Positions 1-10,845 are shown, counted from the first letter of the stretch. The stretch is DNA of 64,000 nt from Saccharomycodes ludwigii (GCF_020623625.1 NC_060200.1:1604501-1668500); one strand, 5' to 3'. Notes: a model not told the origin generated them from the letters alone. Numbers and translations: made by a program.

Positions 1-1
1 C

Positions 2-664
2 CCCAAAGTGGCTATCAGACCATCTACTGCCAGTTATAACAGTGGCTACGGTATTAAAACGGTGGGGGATATTACTCATGATAAATTATCTGTATATACG
101 AGTAATATAATGTTGAAAGCAAATGACGTTCTTGTGAATGACATGTGTTCGTTTGTTTTTGAATTGGAAAATGTTAGATTTCCAAGTAATATCAAACATG
201 TTTCGGGCCCATTTTATGCCTCTATTGGATATGCTCTTCCAGCCACTGTTGGTGTATGTATGGCTTTGAAAGATATGAAACAAGATCGTAGAGTTATTTT
301 GATTCAAAGTGATGGTGCTGCTCAAATGACCTTGCAAGAACTCTCTGCGTTCATTAAATATGGGTTAACTCCGATCATCTACATGATAAATAATAGTGGT
401 TATACCATAGAAAGAGCCATTGAGGGACCAACTAGAGATTATAATGATATCATGGTTGATTGGGACTGGCAAAAGATGTTTAATGTTTTTGGAGATGCAA
501 AGGGAGAGAAAAGTTGTGCATTTAAGGTTAAAACTTTTGAAGAGTTGGGTAAGATTGATGTTGATGATGTTGAAAATAAAAATAAAGTTAAATTAGTTGA
601 ATTAATCTTGGATAAATTTGATTACCCATCAAGGTTAAGAAATGCGCTTGATAGTTGTAAATAG
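2..664 (+). CDS. Thiamine-diphosphate-dependent 2-oxo acid decarboxylase, C-terminal part (ARO10-like)
   Basis: The reading frame is open from the window edge, so only about the last 220 residues are here. They form the C-terminal, cofactor-binding domain of the pyruvate/indolepyruvate/phenylpyruvate decarboxylase family: GPFYASIGYALPA, then the thiamine-diphosphate/Mg motif SDGAAQMTLQE followed about 25 residues on by MINNSGYTIER. The stretch GPTRDYNDI and the VDWDW that follows look closer to the Ehrlich-pathway enzyme Aro10 than to fermentative Pdc1. The first residue of the usual GDG motif is Ser here, while the metal-binding Asp is kept. If Aro10-like, it would decarboxylate phenylpyruvate and related 2-oxo acids to fusel aldehydes in the cytosol. 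THI3 or a divergent PDC cannot be excluded because the substrate-pocket part lies outside the window. Confidence 0.65.
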   Translation, partial: PKVAIRPSTASYNSGYGIKTVGDITHDKLSVYTSNIMLKANDVLVNDMCSFVFELENVRFPSNIKHVSGPFYASIGYALPATVGVCMALKDMKQDRRVILIQSDGAAQMTLQELSAFIKYGLTPIIYMINNSGYTIERAIEGPTRDYNDIMVDWDWQKMFNVFGDAKGEKSCAFKVKTFEELGKIDVDDVENKNKVKLVELILDKFDYPSRLRNALDSCK

Positions 665-1173
665 ATGGTAGTTATAAAATGGTAACGTTGATAGTGATAT
701 GTTTCTTTTTAATATGCTCTTTTTTAATATGCTCTTTTTTAATATGCTCTTTTTTAATATATATACATTGCACGTGATATGCGTTTTTTTCTTTCTTTTA
801 TTTGATAAATAAAAATAAGATACACTTTTTGAAAAGTAGGCGTAATTTTCTTTTTCCCATTCCAATTTAATAAAACACCCATACATTTTTTATATATATT
901 TGTAAAGAGAGGGAAAATTAGATCCCGAATACGTAATAATTTACAATTAAACAAATTAAAAAAAAAAATTATAAAAATAAAAATGACAAAAAAAAACACG
1001 TAGAAATAAAATAGTTTTTTCTTTTTTATTTGTCACAAGATTCTATTATATATAAACCCTTGCGATTCAAATTTTACAGTGATTTATTTAAAAAGAGAAA
1101 AAAGAAAAAAGAAAAAAGAAAAAAGAAAAATATATATATAAATTAAAGATTAAAAACAAAAAAAAAACATATT
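665..1173. other. Intergenic, WWM1 promoter side
   Basis: No gene seen. Holds the 15-bp tandem repeat, a CACGTG box at 771-776 (about 400 bp before WWM1) and a run of G-A6 units around 1095-1130 that probably lies in the WWM1 leader. Confidence 0.6.
704..761. repeat. 15-bp tandem repeat, 3 copies plus part
   Basis: The unit TTTTTTAATATGCTC is repeated about three times, starting 40 bp after the decarboxylase stop codon. It lies where the 3' UTR or terminator of that gene would be. Confidence 0.8.
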
Positions 1174-1836
1174 ATGTCCGGCAGACCTACAAAAGATTCC
1201 CCACCAATTGTACCAAACGGTTGGAAAGCAGTATGGGATGAAGAATACAAATTATACTTTTACGTAAATCTATCGTCTGGTAAATCACAATGGGAAGCTC
1301 CACCAGGCACTAAATTTCAAGAACAAAAAGCCCCACCAAGTTACAACAGCTCTACACGTCCATCTGCACCACCTCCCTCGCAATCACAGCATTCGAGCGG
1401 TAATAATAACAACACTAGCGCAGGGTATAATAGAACTGCTGCTCCAGTACCACAGCAAAGGCAATATTACCCTCAACAACAACAACAACAACAACAACAG
1501 CAACAGCCTTATTATCCTCAACAGCAACAACCTTATTATCCTCAGCAGCAACAACAACAACAACCACAACAGGTGTACTATGTTCAACCACAACAACAAA
1601 AGAAGAGTAGTGGTTGGGGTAAAGGTTTATTAGGTGCAGGTGTGGGGTTATTGGGTGGTACCCTGCTAGCAGATGCATTTACTGACTCGCATCACCATGA
1701 TGGTGATTTTGGTGGTCCTGGTGATTTTGGTGGTCCTGGCGGTCCTGGTGATTTTGGTGGTCCCGGCGATTTTGGTGGTCCTGGTGATTTTGATGGTCCT
1801 GGTGATTTTGGTGGTGACGACGGTGGTGATTGGTGA
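1174..1836 (+). CDS. WWM1: WW domain protein Wwm1
   Basis: The 220-residue protein opens with a WW domain (about residues 12-45) with both signature tryptophans, W17 and W40, and the closing proline. WW domains bind proline-rich ligands. Then come a Pro/Ser-rich stretch, a Gln/Tyr/Pro-rich stretch (about 90-145) encoded by CAA/CAG repeats, a Gly/Leu hydrophobic segment (about 147-168) and a C-terminal tail of DFGGPG repeats. This same order occurs in S. cerevisiae Wwm1 (YFL010C), which was named for its interaction with the metacaspase Mca1. The neighbouring IES1 fits the chromosome VI order. The tail repeat is an 18-bp minisatellite in the DNA, so its length probably varies between strains. 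Confidence 0.9.
   Translation: MSGRPTKDSPPIVPNGWKAVWDEEYKLYFYVNLSSGKSQWEAPPGTKFQEQKAPPSYNSSTRPSAPPPSQSQHSSGNNNNTSAGYNRTAAPVPQQRQYYPQQQQQQQQQQQPYYPQQQQPYYPQQQQQQQPQQVYYVQPQQQKKSSGWGKGLLGAGVGLLGGTLLADAFTDSHHHDGDFGGPGDFGGPGGPGDFGGPGDFGGPGDFDGPGDFGGDDGGDW
1704..1815 (+). repeat. 18-bp coding minisatellite in WWM1
   Basis: About six imperfect copies of an 18-bp unit of the type GGTGATTTTGGTGGTCCT encode DFGGPG. One copy is shortened (GGPG only) and one carries Asp in place of Gly, which suggests unequal exchange or slippage. Confidence 0.8.
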
Positions 1837-3418
1837 ATGGATATTTACTTTTAATCTTTTTTTTTTAAATCTATTTGCCAATATAGTATAACTTAATATT
1901 AGAATCAAAACATTGGTATATATTTAAATATAAGAAATAATAAAAGTTATATTAACTTTTCACGTTCGTATTCTCATCGTGTTAAATGAGATTTTTTCAT
2001 CATAAATTGTTTAATACAGGGAGTCAGTCAAAATATATGGATAGATACATAGCTAGGGGGAAGAAATAATTAAAACTTGTCGTTACAACTATAAAAAGAA
2101 GAAAAACAAGATGATTACAAAGCTGAAGTCATTTATTATGCGGTATTTAACCTACTGAAGCTAACAAAGATTTATTGAACATTCCTCCCCTAAAGTTGTT
2201 TATTGCTAAAAACTTATTGTGGTGATTGCTCCTCTATATTTTTTTTTATTTTTATTTTTTTTTTTTGGAAAAAGAATGATTTTTATACTGTTTAGATGAT
2301 GAAATATTTATTTAAAATGTAAGGTCAATAACCAAATAAGACAGGTGTAAGGGGAGAAGATAGGAGTAGGTATATATAATTGTAATTGTTCTTATTATAA
2401 ATCGCCAGTTTCCCTTTTACTAAAAAAAAAAATTGTTTTATTGTGAACAACATCCTCAAAAGATCGTAGAACTTTTTTTATATTTTGAGCTTCGCTGAAT
2501 CAAATCGAAAAGGAAAAAAAAAAAATAAAATAAATTGATAATTTTACACAAAAAAAAAAAAAAGGAAAGAAGAAAATTAAAAACAAAAAAAAAAGGAAAG
2601 AAGGAAAATAGTACTTTTTACAACAACTTATGCTTTGTTATGCTTTGTTATGCTTTGAATTAGATAAATAATTAAGTTAAAATATGTTGAGGATTGTTGT
2701 AAAACTTAAATAAATAAATAAAAAGACAAAGAAAAAAAAAATTTTTTTTTTTTTTACTCTTTTTTATTGAAAGAAGGCATAAAGAAAAGAGAATTTTTAA
2801 TCCTTTTATTTTTTCTTATTTTTTTTTTTTTTTTTTTATCAGGTTATAATTAATACAACAAAGCTGCTCTTTCCATCTTACTCGTTTTTTTTATGATTCT
2901 ATCCTTTAAATGTTTTACTTCCATTTCCACGTTTAGTATTATTTATTTTATCCTCTCTTACCACCATTTTTCATTCCTTTCTTGTTTCCTATTTCTTCTT
3001 TTCTCTTTTCATTACTTTTTCCACTCTACTCTTTTAGCATTTTATTTCAAAGTATTATCTCTTTGATAAACACTCAAAAGTATTTTTATATATGTCGTTT
3101 CTTCAATTTTTAAAAAATAAAAGCAGCAAATCACACAATAATACTTACCAAATATATATAAGAAACATCTCGATTTCATATCACGAGTAATAAGCAGCTG
3201 AAATTTAAATTTAAATTTAAAGGTTTTTTTGGTATCGAATAGTTTCCCAAAAACCGTTACATTATTTATCTTCTTTTTAGAATTTACTTATTTGGACATT
3301 GTCTGTATACAATTTTTTTTTTCTTTTTTGGAAAAAAAATTAAATTATAATTTACCATAATCATCCAACAAAAATAAAGGCGAAATTCAAGCCTATAGTC
3401 TATTATTTCCACAAATAA

Positions 3419-3463
<45 letters not shown>

Positions 3464-3472
3464 AAAGTTTCA
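1837..3472. other. Long intergenic region before IES1
   Basis: About 1.6 kb without a convincing gene. It holds many A and T runs, three perfect copies of the 10-mer TTATGCTTTG at 2628-2657, and a (TA)n run of about 37 bp (3425-3461) just 11 bp before the IES1 start. I saw no tRNA, LTR or snoRNA signature. Confidence 0.5.
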
Positions 3473-5274
3473 ATGAGTATGCGTAGAGTTTACGATCCAG
3501 TGCATGACATATTTTCATCGCAACCGGAAATACCATCATCACCAAATACTAAGAAGGCGCACCTAGATTCAAGCCCAGAAGAAACGTCAATAATACTAAC
3601 ACCAACCGCTACTAACAGTACAATTAGCAATGACGACAATAATAATCATACTTTTAAAAAATTAACCATCAGTAATCTGACTGGTAACACTACAAATTAT
3701 GACCCGATTCATGATATAATCAATAATCGTAATCAGCATCTTGAATCGCCCCAGTCTAAGACTAAATATAAAAATAGAATTGATAGTGGTGGCAGTCCAA
3801 AACAAAAAAAAGGTCAAAAGCAACAACACGCTCATATTGATGGAATTAACAATGATGGATCTTCAATAAATAGCGCTAACAGAGAGCCTTCAAGGTACCA
3901 AAGGCACTTAAAAAAAGTGGATGGTGAAGCATTTACTAGAAAAGATATCCAGCACAGTTTTATGTTAGAATTATTTAAAGATAAAAGATTGTTATTTACC
4001 AATTACTTAAAGGAAAACAATTATATTGACGAAATATTGTCTAACGTTCCAACATCGTCTAAAATTTGTCAGCAAAACTCTGTTGAAAGTGTTACTCCTT
4101 GCACACTTTCCCCCTTTGATGGAGATGAATATGATGCAAGAAAATTCATAAATAACGATAAATTAACGTTTTCCCAATTGTATATTTTGACAATAATATC
4201 CTCAAGTAAATGTTCCAAGATACTCCGAGAGAAGCTAATATTAGATGGCCAGATTGCCTCATCGATGTGTATTTTGTCTTTATTAGTCAATATTGGTCGG
4301 CTAAATACCACAATTAATTTCTTTTTAAAAATGACTTCACAGTTAAGAACATTCCATACAATTCCGGTACTACAGTGTGGTGTTGATAATAGCAGTAATG
4401 CCAGTGCCAATGGTGACAATTCTACTAGACAATTACAAGATACTCCTCGAATTAAATCCATTTTGAAAAGCTTACCTATAGGTAATCATCCTGTTTCTTT
4501 TAAAAACTTGTATGATTTTTCAACTGTTCATTCTACAAAAAAAGTTGGTAATAAAGAAAATAATTATTCTCAGACTCATAATCATAACAAATGGAATGTT
4601 GTGAATCTATTATTCAATATATGTGAATATCCAACCATAATAAATAAAAAGTTTATAACAGACGATTTAGTGAAATTCGAAATTATGAGTACTAATGATG
4701 GTGATACTAACCATGGTGATGATGATTATAATGGTGATAATGGTGATAATGGTGATGATAATAATAATAATGACAATAATAATGGTGATAATGGTGAAGA
4801 TAAGAATAATAATGACAATAATAATAATAAAGCTCACAAATTCACCATTTTTGATATTTTTGACAACGGAAATTATAACCCGAAAGATAGGAGTAATTTT
4901 ATAATTTGGCTACTTTATGTTCATTTAGAAACAGATTTGACCCAAAATGCAATTTTAAAAACAATTTTGGACGGTGATGTTGAAGATAACAAATTTAAAA
5001 TTACAAAAGATGGTTACTTTTTGATGCATTTTTTGGAACCATGTGATAATAAAGATGTAGATACTCAAGAAGAATTGCAATTTGCCGAAAATCAAACCAA
5101 ATTAAGAAAGATTTTCTTAGAAAGTTCAGAACAGGCGGATAATGCAAATATCCAGAATGCTGAAAATGTCAAATATAAGGAAAAAGAAAATATGGATTCT
5201 GATAATGCAACTGAAAGGACAAATGGATTAAAGAGCGAGTTAAATGGAAATAGCGCCGCTGCTTCTTATTTTAC

Positions 5275-5328
<54 letters not shown>

Positions 5329-6118
5329 CAAAACTAACATCGATATTCAAAACAATAAATCAGAAAGCGCAAATACAAATAATACTAATACTGCCGTAAT
5401 TATTAATACAGATACTAGTAGCAAAATGGCACCCGCACCCACAAAAAAAAGGGTTAGAAAGAAGAAAGACACTGAAATTGTACAATCATCAAGAACATCA
5501 GCGCCTTTGAAAAGACAAAGAAAAAAACTAACTAAAAAAGAAATGGCTAAACAGCTTGCTCTAGATAAATTTGAAAACAATCTTAATAAACTAATCGCCC
5601 TGGAGAATAATCAAGTATTGAAGGCTAACGACACCGAGCACCAGCAATTGTTTGTTAACAACACCGGCGTTGTTTGTAATAACATAACTAATCAAGTCTT
5701 TAGAGAAAAGTTAAATGACATACAAAAAATAGCCCGAAGTAAAAGAAAGGAGTTGGGGTTAATTAAAATATTTAATGAATATGAAGACATGCCTATGGCT
5801 ACGGTTTTGGGTGTTAGAGGTAAAAAAAGAAAGAAATATAAGGATAATGTACTAGGTTTCGAAACGGATTTGCTAAGATGCTTTAAAGTGGCCAAAAAAA
5901 AATTTTTAGACAAATATTTAAATATTTCATACGTTCCTGATCCTGTTTATCGATCTAATAATGCAAAGTCGTTAGAAGTCAATAACACATTTGGGGCCAA
6001 AGTTGATAATTATGATGCTATTCCAAATACTTGTAATAATATTAATAATACAAGGGATGTTAAAACTATTAGTGATAGCACAGAAAAAGAAAAGGGGGGA
6101 AGGGAATTTCATGGATAG
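3473..6118 (+). CDS. IES1: INO80 chromatin-remodelling complex subunit Ies1
   Basis: 881 residues. The N-terminus [10 protein letters not shown] closely resembles the start of S. cerevisiae Ies1 (YFL013C), and a second copy of this motif, NYDPIHDII, follows near residue 78. A conserved block beginning [11 protein letters not shown] (about 150-182) precedes long variable regions. Ies1 is a fungal-specific nuclear subunit of INO80. Low-complexity parts are large: Gly-Asp-Asn repeats (about 408-450), a run of 17 or more Asn (about 602-619) and Lys/Arg-rich patches (about 655-690 and 780-790). Translation could begin at Met1 or Met3. The protein is longer than the S. cerevisiae one, mostly through Asn/Asp repeats. 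The adjacent WWM1 supports the call. Confidence 0.8.
5275..5328 (+). repeat. AAT trinucleotide run encoding poly-Asn in IES1
   Basis: An almost pure AAT repeat of about 18 units lies inside IES1 and adds only a polyasparagine stretch. It is a likely length-variable microsatellite. Confidence 0.9.
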
Positions 6119-6308
6119 GTATATTTTTGATACAATAATAGTAGCAATAGCATTGGTATTAATGTACTATAATCACAAAGAAATGATAACCGTTTAGATT
6201 ATCTTTGAAAAAAAAAAAAAAAAAAAGGAAAAAAAAGGAAAAAAAAGGAAAAAAAAGGAAAAAAAATTAAAAAAAAATTAAAAGATACAACTTATAATCA
6301 TTCATAAT
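6119..6308. repeat. IES1/CTF19 convergent spacer with GGAAAAAA repeats
   Basis: 190 bp between two convergent stop codons, filled with an A run and four or five GGAAAAAA-type units around 6210-6266. It probably contains both 3' ends. Confidence 0.6.
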
Positions 6309-7622
6309 TCATTCCAGGTTCAATTTTATAAAATTTTTAATGCCTTCTTCCAAGCCATAATACCTAAGTAATTCATCTAGTGCCTCTTGGCATTCAGGTA
6401 CGACAACAACTTCATGACTATTATTAGTGACGATACACTTTAACACCTTAGTTTTAATACTGTTTTTGACACACTTGTCATTACCACAGTAATAAATATT
6501 CCAATATAATAAAACCACAATATAATAAGTGTTATTATTTTCCTTGTTTGTTTTCATGTTTTCCAATTGGATTAATAACTCATTTTTTTTATGTTCTTTT
6601 TGATTCTCTATATCAAAGTCGGTAATTTTAAACTTCTCATAATATCTACTAAACCATTCAAACCGCAGAGCATCTTTAAAGTATTGTCGTATATCAAGGA
6701 ATTTTACATAAAGATATAGCCCATTAACTAATCTAGGAATGTTACCCGTACTAAAAGCCTCTTTGTATAAATTATTTAGTTCGGTCTCAAAAATTTTATC
6801 ATTAGCATTCGGAGGGGATTCAATTTTAAATTGATTATTGTCGTATATTATGAAAAAACAAAAATCATTCTCCTTTATAGTCATCGATACTTCATAGCAC
6901 CATGAATCTCTATGGTCACCAGTATTATGCTTAATATTTGTGATTTGAAGCATCGGGTATAGTTGTCTTAAGTATTGTAATCTTAAGTGTTTATTTAATA
7001 AGGGCAAAGCATCATATTTATCCTGTAATTCAATTTTTAAATCAGACATTGGCGTTATAATCTCGTTTTCCACATTTGCTATGTGGGTGCTTTGGTTCTT
7101 AGTATTTGCACCATTAGTAACTGAAATTTTATTTGGGTTATTGGATAATATATTCTGTGTTTTTTCATTTATCCCACGATTATCCATAAGATCCGTTTGA
7201 AATATTCCAGCTTCAGAATGGTATTCATGCAGCTTGTCTCCATTGGCATTATTCTTAAGTTCAATATCATGTATACAATTATTCAATTGAGACTTTAAAT
7301 CAATAACGCATTCTCTTAGTTTTTTACGTTTTATTATCAAACTTTCCTTTAAATCTAATAGGCGAAGCAATTTCATTTCTTCGTCATCACTTAGTGATAA
7401 GTTATCGCTACTACTAATAGTACTTTCTTCTTGATCACCCATAATTTTAATACCATTGTCATTATCTGCCGATATAGGTGATAACATTTTATCTGATGTA
7501 TTTGAATTAATGCTGGATAAATCATTATTATTATTATCGTCGGCCAATATTTCGATATCACTTGTATTCATAGTATTAAGTGTACTGTTATCAGTAAGGT
7601 TATGACCATTGGTAACGTACAT
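6309..7622 (-). CDS. CTF19: Kinetochore COMA complex subunit Ctf19 (CENP-P)
   Basis: 437 residues. After an acidic, Asn-rich N-terminus and a coiled-coil-like stretch (about 80-120), the block KYDALPLLNKHLRLQYLR matches the corresponding KYDTLPLLNMNLRLSYLR of S. cerevisiae Ctf19 (YPL018W) almost residue for residue. The C-terminal half should form the tandem RWD domains through which Ctf19 pairs with Mcm21. Together with Okp1 and Ame1 they make up the COMA complex of the inner kinetochore. The ending (ELLRYYGLEEGIKNFIKL) also resembles the Ctf19 ending. In S. cerevisiae this gene lies on chromosome XVI, not VI, so its place beside IES1 is evidence for an unduplicated ancestral order. It converges on IES1. 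Confidence 0.9.
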   Translation of the reverse strand: MYVTNGHNLTDNSTLNTMNTSDIEILADDNNNNDLSSINSNTSDKMLSPISADNDNGIKIMGDQEESTISSSDNLSLSDDEEMKLLRLLDLKESLIIKRKKLRECVIDLKSQLNNCIHDIELKNNANGDKLHEYHSEAGIFQTDLMDNRGINEKTQNILSNNPNKISVTNGANTKNQSTHIANVENEIITPMSDLKIELQDKYDALPLLNKHLRLQYLRQLYPMLQITNIKHNTGDHRDSWCYEVSMTIKENDFCFFIIYDNNQFKIESPPNANDKIFETELNNLYKEAFSTGNIPRLVNGLYLYVKFLDIRQYFKDALRFEWFSRYYEKFKITDFDIENQKEHKKNELLIQLENMKTNKENNNTYYIVVLLYWNIYYCGNDKCVKNSIKTKVLKCIVTNNSHEVVVVPECQEALDELLRYYGLEEGIKNFIKLNLE

Positions 7623-8009
7623 GGTTATTATGCTTTTCGCAGTTTCTTGAGGATATTTTTAATTGTTTGCACTAGAAATATCTGAATTATGAAGCTTATG
7701 TGTATCAAATAACAAATGGGGAATAACATAACGCGCATACTTTAATAACGGTTCCTTAGGCGAGATATATGAGTGCCCTTCATGTATATATTATTTCTGC
7801 GTAAGAACAAAAACAAGTATAAACATAAAAATAATAATTACATCCTTCTTAGATATTATACAAAAAATAGATTTAATATATATATATATATATATACAAC
7901 ACTATTAAAAACAAACATATAAAAATAGAAATGTGAAGCGTAGAGGAAGGGAGAGAAGCTGTAGGAGAAGGATGAAATGGAAGAAGAGGAACAAATTTTA
8001 CTCTCTATA
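7623..8009. other. Intergenic, CTF19 promoter
   Basis: 387 bp between two tandem minus-strand genes. Contains a short (TA)n run at about 7878-7896. No gene seen. Confidence 0.5.
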
Positions 8010-9376
8010 TCATTCTATACCTAATTTTTGCTTTTTATTTTCTAGTTCTGCAAGTGAAATTTGTAATTGAGCAATTTTCACTTTGCGTTCTAAATATAAA
8101 ATATCATAATCTAGAGATTCTAATGCATTTGATCGTCTTTTTGAAACATTTTTATAATAAGAATCCTTGTTGTTATTATTGTTACTATTGGTATTAGGAG
8201 TAATAGAGGTAGATTCAGTAATTTTTGTCACTTTATCTTCAAGTTTCGTACTTATTGGAACTAATTTACGCGTTGATCTTTTAGTGATATTATTATTATT
8301 ATTATTAATACCAGGTCTCGTATCTTTATTCATTAAGACTGATTCAGATAGTTCATCCGCCGGAATAAGAGCATTCTTTTTTGTAATCTTTATAACGGCA
8401 TTCTGTTGGTCTATATTACTAGGTTCTGCATTGAAACTTTCTAGTTTGAGAGCAGTATTTTCATCTTGTTGCTGTTCTTTATTGATATTTTTTCTTTCTG
8501 AAAGTTGTGATTCCTTGGTTTTTCCACTATTTTTTTCTTCCTTTTCTTCTTCTTCTTCTTCTCCTTCTTCTCCTTCTTCCTCTTCCTCTTCAGAATCATC
8601 GGGTAAAGTAAATTCAATAGTATTAAAACGTGCATCGTTTTCATGGTTATTCTTATCACTATTATTGTTTCCAACACATTTTTCATGTCCAATAAAAGAA
8701 TCACTTGCTGAAATCTGTTCCTCTTCACCATGTTCATCCATTTCCTCTTCCTTTATAAAATCCACTTCGTCACACTGGTCTTTTAATTTCATTACTCTTC
8801 TAAAGGCATCATTGACATCAGTCCAAACGGTAACATTAAAAACATCTTCATCTAATGGATCATTTTTTTCATGTATTTTCATAAATTTTAAAAGTCTTCT
8901 TTTATGACATCTTCTTAAAGTATCCCATTTGTTTTTAATCTTCATAATAGAAAATTTAACAACCGTGTTTTTTAAACACATTTCTACAATAGAACTATAG
9001 TAGACGCATAACCATTTTAAAGAAAGCAATGATGGTAAGTCGACTATGCGCAAGCCACGGGTTTCTACTGATCTTTGCTCATAGCCTCTAAATGGGCCAA
9101 CCAAATAAACATAATTTAGTATGATTCTTAAGTCATCATCTTCAAGTGGGAAACTTTTGCAATCATCGACAAATTCCAAATTATTTTTTTCTGCATAGTC
9201 GGCAATAGCATATTCTAATTTCTTTTGTAAAGATAATCTTTGATTTTTGCTCTTCAAATGCGCTGCATCATTTAATGAATCAATAATATCTTCATGATGC
9301 AATTTTAAGTTCAATTCATTATTTGAGGTTGACTCAATGATATAATTACCTTTGCTATTTTTTTGAAGGCAGGACA

Positions 9377-9377
<1 letters not shown>
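8010..9377 (-). CDS. Unrecognised acidic protein with basic mid-region and C-terminal coiled coil
   Basis: I do not recognise this gene. The start is placed at the ATG at 9377 (MSCLQKN, 455 residues). An upstream in-frame ATG at 9437 would only add residues read through an A33 run. Residues about 85-220 look folded, with DLRIILNYVYLVGPFRGYE and then a Lys/Arg/Trp-rich part, IKNKWDTLRRCHKRRLL, that faintly recalls Myb/SANT-like DNA-binding domains. Next comes a highly acidic Glu run (about 256-285), Asn-rich linkers and a C-terminal heptad-like helix (YLERKVKIAQLQISLAELE). This layout (basic domain, acidic linker, coiled coil) would suit a nuclear chromatin or transcription protein, but that is inference. 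It lies between CTF19 and HSP12. Confidence 0.75.

Positions 9378-9411
<34 letters not shown>
9378..9411 (-). promoter_or_regulatory. A33 leader tract one base before the start codon
   Basis: On the coding strand 33 adenines are followed by one G and then the ATG of the unrecognised gene. A tract in this place would lie in the 5' UTR and could bind poly(A)-binding protein or exclude nucleosomes. Confidence 0.7.
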
Positions 9412-9416
<5 letters not shown>

Positions 9417-10845
9417 AAAAATTATTTTGGTCTTCACACTTTATACTTTGTTAAATGACTAATATTGACTGTGTTTTTATAAATTAATTGGTGATGGGCA
9501 AAGAAAGCGTAACTTTTATATGTGATAAGAGACGATCACTTTAATTAAATAAAATTTAGTTAACGTTTAATCGTTTCAAAGGGCTGAATACAGTACAGTT
9601 TTGTTGATTTAAGACAGATTAGATATGTTGGGGGGTATGATATCAGCTGATTAGAAGTCACTTTTATACATTTAATTTAACAAGGAAAACAGGAAAGAAG
9701 AAAGAAGAAAAACTAAAAATTTAATACAAAAGATTCGAAAGTATTATTTAGAAAATTAGGTTTTAGGTTCCGGATTTGTATAAGAACATAGGTTATTTTT
9801 CATTATAAATCAAAAAAATATATGTTCGAGTAAAAGGGGAAAAGAAAAAAAAAAAAAGAAAGAAAGAAAGAAAAAAAGAAAAAAGAAAAAAATAATAATA
9901 ATTAAAAAAGTAGAAGATAAAATGTCTATCGTTATCATAACGGGTAAAAGATGGATGAGAGTTACTATACTTCTTGCGTCCTTCTCAATTCTTTTTCCAG
10001 CTACGGACATGTGCTTTTTCTTGTGGTAGTTTGTTCTTTGTTGTGTATGTTATTGTCTGTAAACAAAATTTCCTTTTTTCCATCATGATCGTACGTTATC
10101 GTAGCATGATGATTCCTTATTTTACGGGAGAAGTTCTTTAATGAAGGTAGCAAAAATAAAGCCTGCGGTATGGCATGCTTGATATACCGAAGGTTTAATT
10201 TTTTAAAAAAAAAAAAAATTAATTATTACCGCTAATTTTTAATTTTTTTTTTTTTCATGTCTTCCTTCCGCTACTTCTTGTCTAATACACTTTTTCTTTT
10301 TTTCCCTGTTCAAATATACATTTTATTAGTACGAAAAACAGCTGAAATTGTTTGGATTTTGTTAACAAAAAAAAGTTTGTGTTTTATATGTAAACAAAAA
10401 AAAAAACCCCCCCCCACACAGAGAAAAAGTATATATAAAAACTATTTCAAATCACTCTTTTTCAACCAAGTAATTAAGAATGATAAAGGCGAGCTTACAT
10501 TCTAAGAATTTATTCAACATTACTATAAAACAACCTTTTCATACAAAATAGTTCTTATAATATTGACTAAGAAAACAAAATTAATTTATTGCACACTTAT
10601 CACACTTGTTAAAAAGGATAAATATGCTTATCGCTTCAACAAAAAAAGGCAATTGCAATTCCTTTCTTTTTTTTTTTTTGAAAAAAAATACAGCCAATGA
10701 AATGGCACATATAAATGGGAAAAAAAAAAATTCTTATATTTTTTCAGCTATTTAAGTATGTAAATATGTAAATATTCACTAATCACATGAATAAAAAAAT
10801 CAAAATTAAAAACGGATTATTGTTCGTGTTATATGAAAGGGTAAC
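9412..10845. other. Intergenic between the unrecognised gene and HSP12
   Basis: About 1.4 kb with no convincing gene; an 82-codon plus-strand frame at 10257-10505 is AT-driven and unlike a protein. Notable: a Reb1-type site at 9941-9947 and a patch of more balanced base composition at 10082-10190 with the inverted repeat CGGTAT/ATACCG. Confidence 0.5.
9941..9947 (-). promoter_or_regulatory. Reb1-type site CGGGTAA
   Basis: CGGGTAA (TTACCCG on the minus strand) matches the core of the general regulatory factor Reb1, about 565 bp before the start of the unrecognised minus-strand gene. Match is by consensus only. Confidence 0.35.

Noticed and set aside
8167-8907. 246-codon plus-strand frame opposite the unrecognised gene
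   Set aside because: Ser/Leu-rich shadow of the Glu/Asn-rich coding strand.
9378-9437. N-terminal extension of the unrecognised protein with a poly-Lys stretch
   Set aside because: The Lys codons are the A33 run; the ATG right after it is a better start.
10100-10200. Box C/D snoRNA starting at ATGATGA
   Set aside because: No D box CTGA at a fitting distance and no terminal stem seen.
10257-10505. 82-codon frame in the spacer before HSP12
   Set aside because: AT-driven composition, crosses A and C runs, no recognisable motif.
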